From: Betaproteobacteria bacterium
Lineage (GTDB): Bacteria > Pseudomonadota > Gammaproteobacteria > Burkholderiales > Burkholderiaceae_D
Assembly (NCBI GenBank): GCA_025356395.1
Contig: JANXTA010000009.1
Coordinates: 42,383-106,382, forward strand
Reading direction: 5' to 3'
DNA: 64,000 nt
The notes beneath the pieces are model-generated. The model made no database searches. It saw nothing but the letters and a program-made list of their open reading frames with translations, and had not been told where the DNA came from. The translations under genes were made by a program, and so were the position numbers. This document shows positions 36,367 through 47,085 of this stretch, in pieces (the first letter of the stretch is position 1; every line of letters starts with the position of its first letter).

Positions 36367-37587
36367 ATGCCGTTGCTTGGACTGATGCGGGTTCTGATCG
36401 TGGCGGAGCGACGGGACTATCGAATGCGACTGCATCGCATGCTGACCAAGATCGGCTGCCTGCGCATCGAGGAGGCCTGCGACGGGCAGGAAGGGCTCAA
36501 TGCCCTCCAGAATTCAACATTGGGGACCGACCTCGTCGTCTGCAATCTCGACATGGGCGGGATGGACGGTCTCGAATTCATCCGTCATGCCTCGCGGCTC
36601 GGGGTCGGCGGCCTGATCCTCTTCTCGAAACACGACGACGCGGTGCGCTCGTCGGCCGAATGGATGGCCAGGGCCTACAAGGCGCCGCTGCTCGGCGTTC
36701 TCGGCGTGCCTTTCGACCGGTTGGCGCTGACGGACCTGATCGCCCGGCTGCATGGCAACTACACGGTCTACTCGGACGTCATCGGCGGCAGCGGTGGGGC
36801 GGACAATACGAACCGTCAGGCGATCGAAGAAATCCGCGAGGCCCTCGATCAGCGGCAGTTTGTCGCGCACTACCAACCCAAGGTTTCCCTCGCGACCGGG
36901 CAGATGCTCGGCGTCGAGGCCCTGGCGCGCTGGGAACATCCGGAGTTGGGGCTGCTGGCGCCGATCCATTTCGTCAACCTGATGGAGGTCAGTGGCCTGA
37001 TCGAGCCGCTGACCCACCTGCTGCTCGAGCAGGCTGGCCACGACGCGGTGCTCTGGGCGAAACGGGGCCTGCACGTGCCGATCGCCATCAACGTGTCGCC
37101 GCTGACACTCGAACGGCCCGATTGCGCCAGGCAGCTCCTCGCGACGCTGGCGGTGACGGGCGCTCAACCTTCCCGGATCACGTTCGAGATCACCGAAAAG
37201 GCTTTCGCCAGGGACGCCACCACCGTGCTCGAAAACGTCCTGCGGCTGCGCATGAAAGGCTGCGGCATCGCGGTCGACGATTTCGGGACGGGCTATTCGT
37301 CGCTGCAGCAGCTCAACCGGACGCCCATCACCGAACTCAAGCTCGATCGTTCCTTCGTCCGCCGCATCATGTCGACCAGCAAGGCCTTGTCGATCGTCGA
37401 GTCGATGATCGATCTGGCCACGAAGCTGAAGCTGAAGACCGTGGCCGAAGGCATCGATTCCGAGCAGCAGCGAGTCCGTCTGGTCGAGCTGGGATGCGAC
37501 ATGGGCCAGGGTTATCTGTTCGCGAAGGCAATGGCCGGCGAGCAGCTCCTGGCATGGTCAAGGTCGCGGAGCGAAGTCACCGCTTAA
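36367..37587 (+). CDS. Cyclic-di-GMP phosphodiesterase (EAL) with degenerate receiver
   Basis: A 406-residue two-domain protein. The N-terminal half (about 7-130) aligns with a response-regulator receiver but the phosphoacceptor aspartate is Asn 60 (VVCNLDMGGMDG), the acidic pair of strand 1 is missing (VLIVAERRDYR), and the conserved Lys is Val (GVLGVPFD). The EAL half (about 150-395) keeps catalytic residues: EAL 184-186, Asn 242 (INVSP), Glu 274 (FEITE), Asp 304-305 (VDDFGTGYSS), Lys 325 and Glu 361 (EGIDSEQQ). It should therefore hydrolyse c-di-GMP, with the receiver acting through protein contacts rather than phosphorylation. Confidence 0.87.
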   Translation: MPLLGLMRVLIVAERRDYRMRLHRMLTKIGCLRIEEACDGQEGLNALQNSTLGTDLVVCNLDMGGMDGLEFIRHASRLGVGGLILFSKHDDAVRSSAEWMARAYKAPLLGVLGVPFDRLALTDLIARLHGNYTVYSDVIGGSGGADNTNRQAIEEIREALDQRQFVAHYQPKVSLATGQMLGVEALARWEHPELGLLAPIHFVNLMEVSGLIEPLTHLLLEQAGHDAVLWAKRGLHVPIAINVSPLTLERPDCARQLLATLAVTGAQPSRITFEITEKAFARDATTVLENVLRLRMKGCGIAVDDFGTGYSSLQQLNRTPITELKLDRSFVRRIMSTSKALSIVESMIDLATKLKLKTVAEGIDSEQQRVRLVELGCDMGQGYLFAKAMAGEQLLAWSRSRSEVTA

Positions 37588-37770
37588 GGTCGATCGCGCT
37601 CGAGGCTGCGTGATAAGCTCCAACGGCAAGTTCGGGACGGAGAGGGCGCCGCCGCTTGCAACCAATCACCGAGACACGTGGCCACCTCTTCGACTGAGCG
37701 TGGCCATTTTTTCGTGCCAGGCATTCCTCGCTTCTACGACCGCTCGCCACTGCCTCATCGCACGCCGAAC

Positions 37771-38514
37771 ATGCGCATCCTGGTCTCCAACGACGATGGT
37801 TATTTTGCGCCGGGCATTGTGGCCCTTGCCAACGCGATGAAGGCGCTGGGCGAGGTCGTGGTGGTTGCTCCCGAGCAGAACCAGAGCGGTGCCTCGCACT
37901 CGCTGACGCTCAATCGCCCGTTGTCCGTGCATCAGGCCGAAAACGGCTTTCGCTACGTCAACGGGACGCCCACCGATTGCGTCCACATCGCGCTGACCGG
38001 GCTGCTCGATGAGCGACCGGACATCGTCGTGTCGGGCATCAACAACGGCCTCAACATGGGCGACGACACGATCTATTCGGGCACGGTCGCCGCCGCGATG
38101 GAAGGCTTCCTGTTCGGCGTGCCGTCGTTCGCCTTTTCCCTGGTCGACAAGGACTGGACCCACCTGGAAGCCGCCGCCCGCGTTGCCCGGCGCGTGGTGG
38201 AGAAGGTGATGGCCTCGGATCCGGTGGGTCCGTTCCTGTTGAACGTCAACATTCCCAGTCATGAACACGTCGACACGGCACCGATCGTCGTGGCGCGACT
38301 GGGCAAGCGCCATCCTTCCGAGCCGGTCCACCGGATGGAGAGTCCGCGCGGCGGAACGATCTACTGGATCGGCGCGGCCGGCGCGGCCCGCGACGCCGGG
38401 CCGGGCACGGACTTCCATGCGGTCGCGAACGGCAGCGTCGCGATCACGCCGCTGCAGATCGATCTCACGCACGGCGACCAACTCGACGACGTGCGGCGCT
38501 GGATCGGCGCCTGA
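37771..38514 (+). CDS. surE: 5'/3'-nucleotidase SurE
   Basis: Dephosphorylates nucleoside monophosphates and short polyphosphate (247 residues). Family residues are present: [16 protein letters not shown] with the metal-binding Asp pair, [28 protein letters not shown] and [29 protein letters not shown]. The ATG at 37771 matches the usual start; an upstream in-frame start is not conserved. First gene of surE-pcm-nlpD. Confidence 0.96.
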   Translation: MRILVSNDDGYFAPGIVALANAMKALGEVVVVAPEQNQSGASHSLTLNRPLSVHQAENGFRYVNGTPTDCVHIALTGLLDERPDIVVSGINNGLNMGDDTIYSGTVAAAMEGFLFGVPSFAFSLVDKDWTHLEAAARVARRVVEKVMASDPVGPFLLNVNIPSHEHVDTAPIVVARLGKRHPSEPVHRMESPRGGTIYWIGAAGAARDAGPGTDFHAVANGSVAITPLQIDLTHGDQLDDVRRWIGA

Positions 38515-38515
38515 G

Positions 38516-39403
38516 ATGGCGCAATCGCCCGCCGGCGGTCCGCCGCGCAAGACGTGGATGGTGGACATGCCCAGCACTGCCACTGCGAAGACGGCCCGGT
38601 CGGGCAAGCCGATCGTCAAGACGGTCGTCAAGGCCAAGCCTCCTGCGATCAGGCCGGCAAGGGTGCCGGTCGGCGGGCCGCGCGAGCAGGCCGAGCACGA
38701 TCGGCGTGAACGCACGCAGGGCAGCGGCCACGCGCGGGCCGGACTTACGCCCGAGCGGATGCGCGAACGGATGGTCGAGCGACTCGCGGCGTCGGGCATC
38801 CGTCATCCGGCGGTCCTCGCCGCGATGAATCAGGTGCCGCGCCATCGCTTCGTCGACGAGGGCTTGTCCAGCCGCGCTTACGACGACACGGCGCTGCCGA
38901 TCGGTCATGCCCAGACCATCTCGCAGCCTTACGTGGTGGGCCGCATGACCGAGCTGGTGCTCGCGGACTTGCCTGTGGCGCCGCGCCTGGCCCGCGTGCT
39001 GGAGATCGGCACCGGTTGCGGCTACCAGGCAGCCGTGCTGGCGCAGGTCGTGGGCGAGGTGTATTCGATCGAACGCATCCGCGCCCTGCACGACCGCGCG
39101 CGCGACAACCTGCGGGCGTTGCGCGTGCCGAACCTGAGGCTGGTATACGGCGACGGGCTGCTCGGTTTGCCCCAGGCCGGACCGTTCGACGCGATGCTGA
39201 TCGCGGCTGCCGGCGAAGCCTTGCCCGACGCGTTGCTGGACCAACTGAAGGTCGGCGGCAGAGCCCTGGCACCACTGGCGCTGACCCGCGGAAGAGGCGG
39301 CGAACAGACGCTGTGTCTCTTCGTGCGCACGGGTCGATCGAGTTGGTCCACCACGTTGCTCGACGCGGTGCGCTTCGTGCCGCTCAAGCCCGGCATCGCC
39401 TGA
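38516..39403 (+). CDS. pcm: Protein-L-isoaspartate O-methyltransferase
   Basis: Repairs isoaspartyl damage in proteins with SAM (295 residues). The core is normal: [45 protein letters not shown], then SAM motif [18 protein letters not shown] basic, disordered N-terminal extension of about 75 residues precedes the enzyme, as in several Burkholderiales. The start is one base after the surE stop. Confidence 0.95.
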   Translation: MAQSPAGGPPRKTWMVDMPSTATAKTARSGKPIVKTVVKAKPPAIRPARVPVGGPREQAEHDRRERTQGSGHARAGLTPERMRERMVERLAASGIRHPAVLAAMNQVPRHRFVDEGLSSRAYDDTALPIGHAQTISQPYVVGRMTELVLADLPVAPRLARVLEIGTGCGYQAAVLAQVVGEVYSIERIRALHDRARDNLRALRVPNLRLVYGDGLLGLPQAGPFDAMLIAAAGEALPDALLDQLKVGGRALAPLALTRGRGGEQTLCLFVRTGRSSWSTTLLDAVRFVPLKPGIA

Positions 39404-39504
39404 TCGATCGGTCCTTCGACCGAGAGGCAGTGCGTTAAACTGCGGTCCCCTTTTTTCCCGACGTGACCGCCTGCGCTACGGCGTCACGTGACCGACCCGC
39501 CTTC

Positions 39505-40473
39505 ATGATGTTCCGTTCCGCTTTGCCCGGCCTGGCCGGCTCGACGATCGCCCTGTTCGTGGTGACCCTGATGGCGGGCTGTGCGTCGCGGAGCCTCAAT
39601 CCCCCGCAGGTCGTGGACTGGTCGGAAGGCGCGCAGTCGACCCGGCCTTCGATGACGGCGCCGCCGGTCGTCGTGGCGCCGCAGCTGTACACGGTCAAGC
39701 GCCAGGACACGCTGTCATCGATCGCGACGATGTTCAACACGACGCCGGCCGATATCGCGGCGTGGAACAGCCTCGGGCCGAATCCGCGCCTCCAGGTCAA
39801 CCAGGTCTTGCGCGTGTCGGCACCTACCGCCGCTCCGATCGCCGGGTCGCCGGCCGCGGTGACCCAGCCGATCGGCAGCGAGACCCTGGAGCAGCGACCG
39901 CTCGGGAGCCCCGCGGGATCTGCGCCGTCGGTCTTCCCCTCGTCGTCGAACGCGCCCTTGAAGAACGGGCCGCTCGGGACGAAGCGTCCGTACACCGACG
40001 CGACGCTGGCCGAGTTGTCGCGGCCCGACGGCGACGCGCCGCCGGGCCTGCCGGCGCCCGTGACTCCCGAGTCCGCGCCACCGCCGGTCGTCGCGACTGC
40101 CGCGCCCTCGCTGGTCTGGATCTGGCCGGCCGTCGGCAAGGCGGCCAAGGGTTTCGGCGATGGCAAGTCGAAGGGGATCGACATTCCCGGCAAGGCCGGC
40201 GATCCCGTCCTCGCGGCGGCCGACGGCAAGGTGACCTTTGCGGGCGCCGGTGTCCTCGGTTACGGCAACTTCATCATCGTTCGCCACACGCCCGAACTGC
40301 TGTCGGTCTACGCGAACAACCGCGCCAACCTGGTCAAGGAAGGCGCGGCCGTGACCAAGGGGCAGAAGATCGCCGAGATGGGCAACGCCGGCTCGGAGGC
40401 TCCGAAGCTCCACTTCGAGATCCGGAACGACAGCAAGCCGGTCGATCCGCTCAAATACCTGCCGGAACGTTGA
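39505..40473 (+). CDS. nlpD: NlpD-type lipoprotein (LysM + LytM/M23 domain)
   Basis: Outer-membrane lipoprotein activator of cell-division amidases (about 322 residues). A lipobox (VTLMAGCAS) follows the signal peptide; a LysM domain (LYTVKRQDTLSSIATMFNTTP) and a C-terminal M23 domain (VGKAAKGFGDGKSKGIDIPG, GAGVLGYGNFIIVRHT, PKLHFEIRND) follow a low-complexity proline linker. Key M23 zinc ligands are missing (KGID in place of HxGxD, KLH in place of HxH), as in NlpD/EnvC, so it is a catalytically dead activator. A GTG at 39463 is an alternative start. Confidence 0.92.
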   Translation: MMFRSALPGLAGSTIALFVVTLMAGCASRSLNPPQVVDWSEGAQSTRPSMTAPPVVVAPQLYTVKRQDTLSSIATMFNTTPADIAAWNSLGPNPRLQVNQVLRVSAPTAAPIAGSPAAVTQPIGSETLEQRPLGSPAGSAPSVFPSSSNAPLKNGPLGTKRPYTDATLAELSRPDGDAPPGLPAPVTPESAPPPVVATAAPSLVWIWPAVGKAAKGFGDGKSKGIDIPGKAGDPVLAAADGKVTFAGAGVLGYGNFIIVRHTPELLSVYANNRANLVKEGAAVTKGQKIAEMGNAGSEAPKLHFEIRNDSKPVDPLKYLPER

Positions 40474-40513
40474 TGCGGGTCGCCTTCGGGTCGGCGTACC
40501 GGTGGCGGTCGCG

Positions 40514-41299
40514 ATGACCCCGGTCCTGGTGTTCGACATCGAGACCGTGCCCGACGTGGCCGGGCTGCGCAAACTGAATGCGTGGGATTCGAGCCTCACG
40601 GACCTCGAGGTCGCCGAGCGTGCGTTCGCCGAACGCGAGGCTTCGACGGGCCGCAGCTTCATGCCGCACTACCTGCAGCGCATCGTCGCGATCTCGTGCG
40701 TGTTCCGCGACGACGACGGCTTGCGCGTCCGTTCGCTGGGCGACATCGAGGATGGCGAGAGCAAGCTGATCCACGACTTCTTCAAGACCGTGGAGCGCTA
40801 CACCCCGCAGCTGGTGTCGTGGAACGGCGGTGGCTTCGACCTGCCGGTCCTGCACTACCGCGGACTGATCCATGGTGTCGCAGCACCGCGGTACTGGGAC
40901 CTCGGCGAAGACGACCGCGACTTCAAGTACAACAACTACATCGCTCGCTATCACACCCGTCATCTCGACCTGATGGATCTGCTGGCGATGTACCAGCCGC
41001 GTGCCGCGGCGCCGCTCGATGCGCTCGCGAAGTTGTGCGGCTTCCCCGGCAAGCTCGGGATGGACGGCAGCCAGGTGTGGCAGGCGTACAGCGAAGGACG
41101 GCTCGACGAAATCCGCAGTTACTGCGAGACCGACGTCATGAACACCTGGATGGTGTACTGCCGCTTCCAGGTCCTGCGCGGCGTGCTGAGCCCGTCCGCG
41201 TTCGAAGCCGAGGTCGCGCTGGCCAAGGCGCTGCTCGCCTCGCTGCCCGGCCAGCACTGGCGCGAATACCTCGCCGCGTGGAAGGCGCCCGAAGCTTGA
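40514..41299 (+). CDS. 3'-5' exonuclease of the PolB-exonuclease-like family
   Basis: About 261 residues, a single DnaQ/PolB-type exonuclease domain. Exo I DIET ([11 protein letters not shown]), Exo II in [15 protein letters not shown] and Exo [16 protein letters not shown] give the DEDD catalytic set. It belongs to the predicted exonucleases related to DNA polymerase B. In relatives it lies beside rlmD near nlpD. A GTG at 40502 is an alternative start. Its stop overlaps the rlmD start. Confidence 0.87.
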   Translation: MTPVLVFDIETVPDVAGLRKLNAWDSSLTDLEVAERAFAEREASTGRSFMPHYLQRIVAISCVFRDDDGLRVRSLGDIEDGESKLIHDFFKTVERYTPQLVSWNGGGFDLPVLHYRGLIHGVAAPRYWDLGEDDRDFKYNNYIARYHTRHLDLMDLLAMYQPRAAAPLDALAKLCGFPGKLGMDGSQVWQAYSEGRLDEIRSYCETDVMNTWMVYCRFQVLRGVLSPSAFEAEVALAKALLASLPGQHWREYLAAWKAPEA

Positions 41300-42684
41300 G
41301 TCGCGCGTCCTATCGATCGAAGAAGAAGGCGCCGCCCGCCGATCCGCGAGCGTGGGACGCGCCGACGCTCGAGATCGAGTCGCTCGACCACGAGGGCCGT
41401 GGTGTCGGCCATGCGAACGGCAAGGTGATTTTCGTGGACGGCGCGCTCGCGGGCGAGCTCGTCAGCTACGCGAGCCGCCGCATCAAGCCGAGCTACGAGG
41501 TCGCGGAGGTCGGTCGCATCCTCCGGTCGAGCGCCTCTCGCGTCGTTCCGCGTTGTCTGCACTTCGGCAATTGCGGCGGCTGTTCGATGCAGCATCTCGA
41601 CGCCGCTGCGCAGGTCGCCGTCAAGCAGCGGATCCTCGAAGACAACCTCTGGCACATCGGCAAGGTCGAGGCCGAGCGGATGCTGCCACCGATCCACGGT
41701 CCCGCATGGGGCTATCGCCATCGCGCGCGATTTTCGGTCAGGCTGGTCGAGAAGAAGGGCGGCGTGCTGGTCGGCTTCCACGAGAAGGGCAGCAGCTACG
41801 TCGCGGACATGCACGAATGCCGCGTCGTGCCGCGTCAGGTGTCGGACCTGCTGATGCCGCTGCGGCAACTGGTCGGCTCGCTGACGATCGCGCGCCGTCT
41901 GGCGCAGATTGAACTGGCGATCGGTGAAGGCGAGTCGCCACGTGATCTCGTGATCGCCCTCGTGCTGCGCATCCTCGATCCGCTGCAGCCGGAAGACGAG
42001 GCGAAGCTGATGGACTTCGCCGCGCAACACGGCGTGGTGTTCTGGTTGCAGCCGAAGGGACCCGACACGATCGTGCCGTTCGACCCGACCTCGCCGGCCG
42101 AACTGAGCTACGGGCTGCCCGAATTCGGCGTCCGCATCCACTTCCTGCCGACCGATTTCACGCAGGTCAACGCGGGTATCAACCGGGTCCTGGTGGGGCG
42201 TGCCTTGCGGTTGCTCGATGTGCAACCCGGCGATCGGGTGGCGGATCTGTTCTGCGGGCTCGGCAATTTCTCGTTGCCGATCGCGAGGCGAGCGCGGGAA
42301 GTGGTTGGCGTCGAGGGCAGCGTCACCATGACGGAACGGGCCGCGGTCAATGCCGCGCGCAACGGACTGGGCACGTCGACGTTTTTCCACGCGACCAATC
42401 TCTTCGAAGTGGATGCTGCCTACTTCGAGAAGCTGGGTCCCTTCGACCGCATGCTGATCGATCCGCCGCGCGAAGGCGCGATCGCGGTGGTCAATGCGTT
42501 GACGGCGCTTGGCGACGCCGCGCCGCGCCGTATCGTCTATGTCTCGTGCAACCCGTCGACCCTGGCAAGGGACGCTGCCGTGCTCACCCATCAAGCTGGC
42601 TACGTGCTGCGCCAGGCGGGCATCGTGAACATGTTCCCGCAGACCTCGCATGTCGAATCGATCGGCGTGTTCGAGCGCGCCTGA
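41296..42684 (+). CDS. rlmD: 23S rRNA (uracil-1939-C5)-methyltransferase RlmD
   Basis: Methylates U1939 of 23S rRNA (462 residues). TTG start at 41296, overlapping the previous stop (TTGA); no better start exists before conserved sequence. N-terminal TRAM-like domain ([20 protein letters not shown]), a 4Fe-4S cysteine set ([15 protein letters not shown] plus MHECRVV), and the C-terminal methyltransferase with [22 protein letters not shown] and catalytic Cys in [12 protein letters not shown]. All key residues are present. Confidence 0.95.
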   Translation: MSRASYRSKKKAPPADPRAWDAPTLEIESLDHEGRGVGHANGKVIFVDGALAGELVSYASRRIKPSYEVAEVGRILRSSASRVVPRCLHFGNCGGCSMQHLDAAAQVAVKQRILEDNLWHIGKVEAERMLPPIHGPAWGYRHRARFSVRLVEKKGGVLVGFHEKGSSYVADMHECRVVPRQVSDLLMPLRQLVGSLTIARRLAQIELAIGEGESPRDLVIALVLRILDPLQPEDEAKLMDFAAQHGVVFWLQPKGPDTIVPFDPTSPAELSYGLPEFGVRIHFLPTDFTQVNAGINRVLVGRALRLLDVQPGDRVADLFCGLGNFSLPIARRAREVVGVEGSVTMTERAAVNAARNGLGTSTFFHATNLFEVDAAYFEKLGPFDRMLIDPPREGAIAVVNALTALGDAAPRRIVYVSCNPSTLARDAAVLTHQAGYVLRQAGIVNMFPQTSHVESIGVFERA

Positions 42685-42696
42685 TCCGCGGCAGTC

Positions 42697-42730
42697 AAAG
42701 AAAAAGCCCGCCGAAGCGGGCTTTTTCTTT
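42697..42730. terminator. Bidirectional terminator between rlmD and the BI-1 gene
   Basis: A perfect 15-bp inverted repeat AAAGAAAAAGCCCGC / GCGGGCTTTTTCTTT with a CGAA loop, T-rich on both strands. It lies between convergent genes, and on the minus strand the loop is UUCG closed by C-G. The same core recurs at 60.57 kb. Confidence 0.9.
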
Positions 42731-42741
42731 GCGGTCCTGCC

Positions 42742-43464
42742 CTAGTTCCGGTTGCCCCCGAAGATGCCGAGGATGGCCAGCAGGTTCGTGAACACGTTGT
42801 AGATGTCCAGGTAGATCGCCAGGGTCGCGCTGACATAGTTGGTCTCGCCGCCGTTCACGACGCGGTTCACGTCGTACAGCATGAATCCCGAGAAGATCGC
42901 GATCGCGAGGACCGAGACCGTCAGCATCAAGGCCGGCACCTGCAGGAATATGTTGGCCAACGCGGCCACGATGATGATCACCGCGCCCATCAGCAGCCAC
43001 TTGCCCATGCTGGAGAAGTCGCGCTTGCTCACCGTCGCGATCGTCGCCATCGCACCGAAGATGATTGCCGTGCCGCCGAACGCGATCGTGATCAGTGACA
43101 CGCCGTTGTGCATGCCGAGTATGAAGGCCAGGAGGCGCGACAACATCACGCCCATGAAAAAGGTGAAGCCGAGCAGCAGGGCGACGCCGATGCCGCTGTC
43201 TTTGTACTTCTGGATCGCGAACATCAGCCCGAATGCGCCGACGAGGAAGACGATCGCGCTCATGCCGGGTCGGGCACCCATCACGCCGGCGACGTTGAAG
43301 GCGATACCGGCCCAGGCACCCAGCACCGTCGGAATCATCGACAGTGCGAGCAACCAGTAGGTATTGCGAAGCACCCGGTTGCGCGTCAGCAGCGAACTGC
43401 TCGCGCCGGCGCCGAGTCCATAAGGATTGGCCGGTTGCAGGTTGCGGTTCAGATCGTCATTCAT
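42742..43464 (-). CDS. Bax inhibitor-1/YccA family membrane protein
   Basis: A 240-residue protein with seven predicted membrane segments of the BI-1/YccA family (LLGFTFFMGVMLSRLLAFIL, FGGTAIIFGAMATIATVSKRDFSSMG, and the C-terminal DIYNVFTNLLAILGIFGG). E. coli YccA modulates FtsH; other members leak Ca2+ or H+. AAGGAG precedes the ATG by 7 nt. The FtsH modulators hflK and hflC lie 12 kb downstream. Confidence 0.92.
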   Translation of the reverse strand: MNDDLNRNLQPANPYGLGAGASSSLLTRNRVLRNTYWLLALSMIPTVLGAWAGIAFNVAGVMGARPGMSAIVFLVGAFGLMFAIQKYKDSGIGVALLLGFTFFMGVMLSRLLAFILGMHNGVSLITIAFGGTAIIFGAMATIATVSKRDFSSMGKWLLMGAVIIIVAALANIFLQVPALMLTVSVLAIAIFSGFMLYDVNRVVNGGETNYVSATLAIYLDIYNVFTNLLAILGIFGGNRN

Positions 43465-43726
43465 CAAGGCTCCTTGAATCAATGTCTTGCAGATCGGTAA
43501 ATCGCGTCGCGGCCACCGATTGCAAGCGACACGTTTCATCATACTGGACTGAGATGCGTCAACTTGTGGAAAGTTGCAGAATTCCGGCGACTCGCGCGAA
43601 GCGTCCGAAGCGCCCGGGTCGCGTGCGACGTACTCTACTCACATACTGTCTTCCCGGGTGCCTACAACGCCCGCGTGTTAATATTTAAGGTTGACAAAAC
43701 CCACGATATTAGACCAAGGACTACAC

Positions 43727-44152
43727 ATGGCCAGCGAGCGCACCCTCTCCATCATCAAGCCCGATGCAGTTGCCAAGAACGTCATCGGCAAGATCCTCAC
43801 CCGTTTCGAGGATGCAGGCCTTTCGATCATCGCCTGTCGCATGACGCAACTGTCGCGCGCGGAAGCCGAAGGTTTCTATGCCGTGCACAAGGCGCGTCCA
43901 TTTTTCAAGGACCTCGTCGACTTCATGATCTCGGGTCCGGTTTCGATCCAGGTCCTCCAGGGCGAAAGCGCGATCCAGAAAAACCGCGACCTGATGGGCG
44001 CCACCGATCCGAAGAAGGCCGACGCCGGCACGATCCGCGCCGACTTCGCCGACAGCATCGACGCCAACGCCGTTCACGGCAGCGACGCGCCGGAAACCGC
44101 CGCGACCGAAATCGCGTACTTCTTCCCGGCGCTCAACATCTACGCGCGCTGA
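43727..44152 (+). CDS. ndk: Nucleoside diphosphate kinase
   Basis: Balances NTP pools by phosphate transfer through a His (141 residues, family length). [18 protein letters not shown] at the N-terminus and the active-site [20 protein letters not shown] with the catalytic His are clear. AAGGA precedes the ATG by 7 nt. It begins the ndk-rlmN-pilW-rodZ-ispG-hisS run. Confidence 0.98.
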   Translation: MASERTLSIIKPDAVAKNVIGKILTRFEDAGLSIIACRMTQLSRAEAEGFYAVHKARPFFKDLVDFMISGPVSIQVLQGESAIQKNRDLMGATDPKKADAGTIRADFADSIDANAVHGSDAPETAATEIAYFFPALNIYAR

Positions 44153-44172
44153 TCGGATCGACGGTTTCCGTC

Positions 44173-45294
44173 ATGGACGCACCCACCAACCTTCTCGACC
44201 TCGACGCCGAAGCCATGGCGGCGTGGTGTGCTGCGCACGACGAGAAGGCGTTCCGCGGCACGCAGTTGCTGCAGTGGATCCATCGCGCCGGGGTCGCCGA
44301 TTTTTCGGCGATGACGACGATCGCGCGCAGCCTGCGCGAGAAGCTGACCGAGACGGCCGAGGTAAGGGAACTGCAGCCGCTGAGCGATCACACATCCGAG
44401 GACGGGACGCGCAAGTGGCTGCTCGACGTCGGGCAGGGCAATGCGGTGGAGATGGTCTACATCCCCGAGACCAGCCGGGGCACATTGTGCATCTCGACCC
44501 AGGCCGGCTGCGCGGTGAACTGTCGTTTCTGCTCGACCGGCAAGCAGGGCTTCAATCGCAACCTCACCACCGGCGAGATCATCGGTCAGCTGTGGCTCGC
44601 CAATCGCAAGCTGGGTGGGGTCGCCGCGTCGGGCGATGAGAATGGCCAGCGCGTGATCAGCAACGTCGTGCTGATGGGGATGGGCGAGCCCTTGCTCAAC
44701 TATCAACCCACGCTGGCGGCGTTGCGCCTGATGCTCGACGACAACGCCTACGGCCTGTCGCGCCGCCGCGTGACGCTGTCGACCTCGGGGGTCGTGCCGA
44801 TGATGGATCGTCTGCGCGACGACTGCCCGGTCGCACTCGCCGTCTCGTTGCACGCACCCAACGATGCGTTGCGCGACGACCTCGTGCCGCTCAATCGCAA
44901 ATATCCGTTGCGCGAATTGCTGGCAGCCTGCAATCGCTACCTCGATCGCGCGCCACGCGACTTCATCACCTTCGAGTACGTGATGCTGGACGGCATCAAC
45001 GACAGCGACGCCCACGCGAAACAACTGGTCTCGCTCGTGCGCGACACGCCGTGCAAGTTCAACCTGATCCCGTTCAACGCGTTCCCCGGTTCAGAGCTGC
45101 TGGGTTCGTTGCGCCAGCGCATCCGGGCGTTCGGTGAAATCCTGTTGCAGGCCGGCATCGTCACCACGATCCGCAAGACCCGAGGCGACGACATCGATGC
45201 CGCCTGCGGGCAGCTCGCCGGTGCTGTGCAGGACCGGACGCGTCTCGCGCAGCGGGGCGCGCGCATCGTTCCTCTCGTTCCGGTACAGGCATGA
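44173..45294 (+). CDS. rlmN: Dual-specificity 23S rRNA/tRNA adenine-C2 methyltransferase RlmN
   Basis: Radical SAM enzyme that methylates A2503 of 23S rRNA and A37 of some tRNAs (373 residues). The cluster motif is [12 protein letters not shown], with ISTQAGC before it, [10 protein letters not shown] and [13 protein letters not shown] second reactive Cys lies near the C-terminus ([11 protein letters not shown]), and the N-terminal helix-hairpin domain ([14 protein letters not shown]) is complete. It starts 20 bp after ndk and its stop overlaps the pilW start. Confidence 0.97.
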   Translation: MDAPTNLLDLDAEAMAAWCAAHDEKAFRGTQLLQWIHRAGVADFSAMTTIARSLREKLTETAEVRELQPLSDHTSEDGTRKWLLDVGQGNAVEMVYIPETSRGTLCISTQAGCAVNCRFCSTGKQGFNRNLTTGEIIGQLWLANRKLGGVAASGDENGQRVISNVVLMGMGEPLLNYQPTLAALRLMLDDNAYGLSRRRVTLSTSGVVPMMDRLRDDCPVALAVSLHAPNDALRDDLVPLNRKYPLRELLAACNRYLDRAPRDFITFEYVMLDGINDSDAHAKQLVSLVRDTPCKFNLIPFNAFPGSELLGSLRQRIRAFGEILLQAGIVTTIRKTRGDDIDAACGQLAGAVQDRTRLAQRGARIVPLVPVQA

Positions 45295-46112
45295 ATCGAC
45301 GCGCGATCGGCTCGGTGTTGTCCGCGGCAGCGTTCGGGATGCTGGCCGCCTGCACGACCACTTCGACCACGTCGCCGTCCAGGCCGGACTCCACCGCGAC
45401 TGTGGTCGATATCGACAAGCGCGACGGGGCGCCGACCGACGCCCGCAAGCGTGCCAACATCCGTCTGCAGCTCGCCGTCAACTATTACCAGGACGGCAAG
45501 TTCAGCATCGCGCTCGACGAACTGAAGCAGGCGCTGAAGCTCGACCCGAACTACGCGGACGCCCACACGGTTCTCGCCCTGGTCTACACGGAGTTGCAGC
45601 AGGACGCGCTGGCCGAGCAGAGCTTCCAGCGGGCGCTACAGCTCGAACCCGCCAACTCGGACCTCAACAACAATTACGGTTGGTTCCTTTGTCAGCGCGG
45701 TCGCGAGAAGGAATCGCTGGCGTACTTCGACACCGCGTTCAGGAACCCGCTCTACACCCAAAGGGGCAAGCCGCTGCAGAACAGTGGCGTTTGTGCCGCG
45801 AAGATGGGCGACAAGGTCGCGGCCGAAGAGTATTTCCGCCGCTCCTTCGAGATCGATCCGACGGGGCAGGTCGCGGCCTACAACCTCGCGAACATTTACT
45901 ACGATCGCAAGGACTTTTCGCGAGCGCGGTTCTACGTGGCGCAGGTCAACAACAGTACGGCGCCCACGCCGGCCAGCTTGTGGCTCGGCATCCGGATCGA
46001 GCGTCGGCTCGGCAACAAGACCAACCAGTCCGGTCTCGAGAGCCAGCTCGAACGCCTGTTCGCCGACTCGCGCGAGGCGCAGATGCAGAAGCGCGGCAAC
46101 TACGGCGATTGA
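45291..46112 (+). CDS. pilW: Type IV pilus biogenesis/stability lipoprotein PilW (PilF)
   Basis: Outer-membrane pilotin-type lipoprotein needed for type IV pili (273 residues). Lipobox AACTTT follows a signal sequence; several tetratricopeptide repeats follow ([59 protein letters not shown]). The symbol pilW is used for both this protein and a minor pilin; this is the TPR type. It overlaps rlmN by 4 bp. Confidence 0.93.
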   Translation: MNRRAIGSVLSAAAFGMLAACTTTSTTSPSRPDSTATVVDIDKRDGAPTDARKRANIRLQLAVNYYQDGKFSIALDELKQALKLDPNYADAHTVLALVYTELQQDALAEQSFQRALQLEPANSDLNNNYGWFLCQRGREKESLAYFDTAFRNPLYTQRGKPLQNSGVCAAKMGDKVAAEEYFRRSFEIDPTGQVAAYNLANIYYDRKDFSRARFYVAQVNNSTAPTPASLWLGIRIERRLGNKTNQSGLESQLERLFADSREAQMQKRGNYGD

Positions 46113-46171
46113 CCACGCCGGGCGTTCGGCACAGCCGTTTTTCAAACCGCGCTATGACAAGACACGGCAGC

Positions 46172-47020
46172 ATGGAATCAGGTGACAACACTGTTGCGAT
46201 GACCGGCGCGGCGCCCATCAACGAGGGGGTCGGCGCCATGCTGCGCGCGCGTCGGCTGGCCCTCGGGCTGTCGCAGTCGGACATCGCGAACATGGTCAAG
46301 CTCAGCGCGCGTCGCATCGAGGCACTGGAGAACGAGCGTTGGGAAGAGCTGCCCAATGGTCCGTTCCTGCGCGGATTCCTTCGCAATGTCGCGCGGGCCC
46401 TGAATCTCGATGCCGCCGCGCTGATTGAGAAGGTGGACGCCTCGCTGACGCGGTCCAGCAGCCCGGACAGCATCTTCGTCCCGCAGGGCGTGACGCATGC
46501 GACGCTGCCACGACGCAGCGGACCGGCCGACGACCGGCGCGGCGGTCGCACTTTGGTGTACGGCGCTTTTCTGTTCGCGCTGATCGCAGCGCTGATCGCG
46601 TGGTCGGGGACCGAGTCGTTCGACAGGACGATCGCCGCGGCCAAGGGGATCAACCAGGCGCCGACTACGGTCGCCATGGCGCCGACCGCATCGGCGGCAT
46701 CCCGGATCGGCGTGTCCGGTGCATCGGTCACGCCGACGCCCGCCTCGCCCGATCAAGCGGCAGCCGGCAAGTCGCCAGCGTCGGCGCTGGCACTGCTGTT
46801 CCACTTCAACGAAGAGTCGTGGGTAGAGGTTCGTTCGGCCGACGGCAAGGTGCTGCTGCAACGACTCAATGCCGCGGGCTCCGAGCAGGAGGTCGACGGC
46901 GAGGCGCCGTTCTCGCTCGTGGTCGGTAACGCGAAGGGCGTCGCCCTGAAGTTTCGCGGCCAGACGGTCGACCTGACGCCTTACACACGCGACTCGGTCG
47001 CCCGCCTGAAGCTGTCCTGA
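46172..47020 (+). CDS. rodZ: RodZ-like helix-turn-helix membrane protein
   Basis: Cell-shape protein linking MreB to the membrane (282 residues from this start). The N-terminal xre-type helix-turn-helix ([40 protein letters not shown]) is followed by a basic region, one membrane helix ([17 protein letters not shown]), and a periplasmic C-terminal domain DUF4115 ([20 protein letters not shown]). ATG 46154 and ATG 46199 are other possible starts because none has a clear ribosome-binding site. Confidence 0.9.
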   Translation: MESGDNTVAMTGAAPINEGVGAMLRARRLALGLSQSDIANMVKLSARRIEALENERWEELPNGPFLRGFLRNVARALNLDAAALIEKVDASLTRSSSPDSIFVPQGVTHATLPRRSGPADDRRGGRTLVYGAFLFALIAALIAWSGTESFDRTIAAAKGINQAPTTVAMAPTASAASRIGVSGASVTPTPASPDQAAAGKSPASALALLFHFNEESWVEVRSADGKVLLQRLNAAGSEQEVDGEAPFSLVVGNAKGVALKFRGQTVDLTPYTRDSVARLKLS

Positions 47021-47085
47021 AGCCGCGCGCGTCTTCATGCATCGTCCCTCGCGCGGGCGCTCATCCACTTCCAGATTCCAACGCC

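Noticed and set aside
43691..43726. Consensus TTGACA as the ndk promoter -35
   Set aside because: No -10-like hexamer occurs at a spacing of 15-19 bp.
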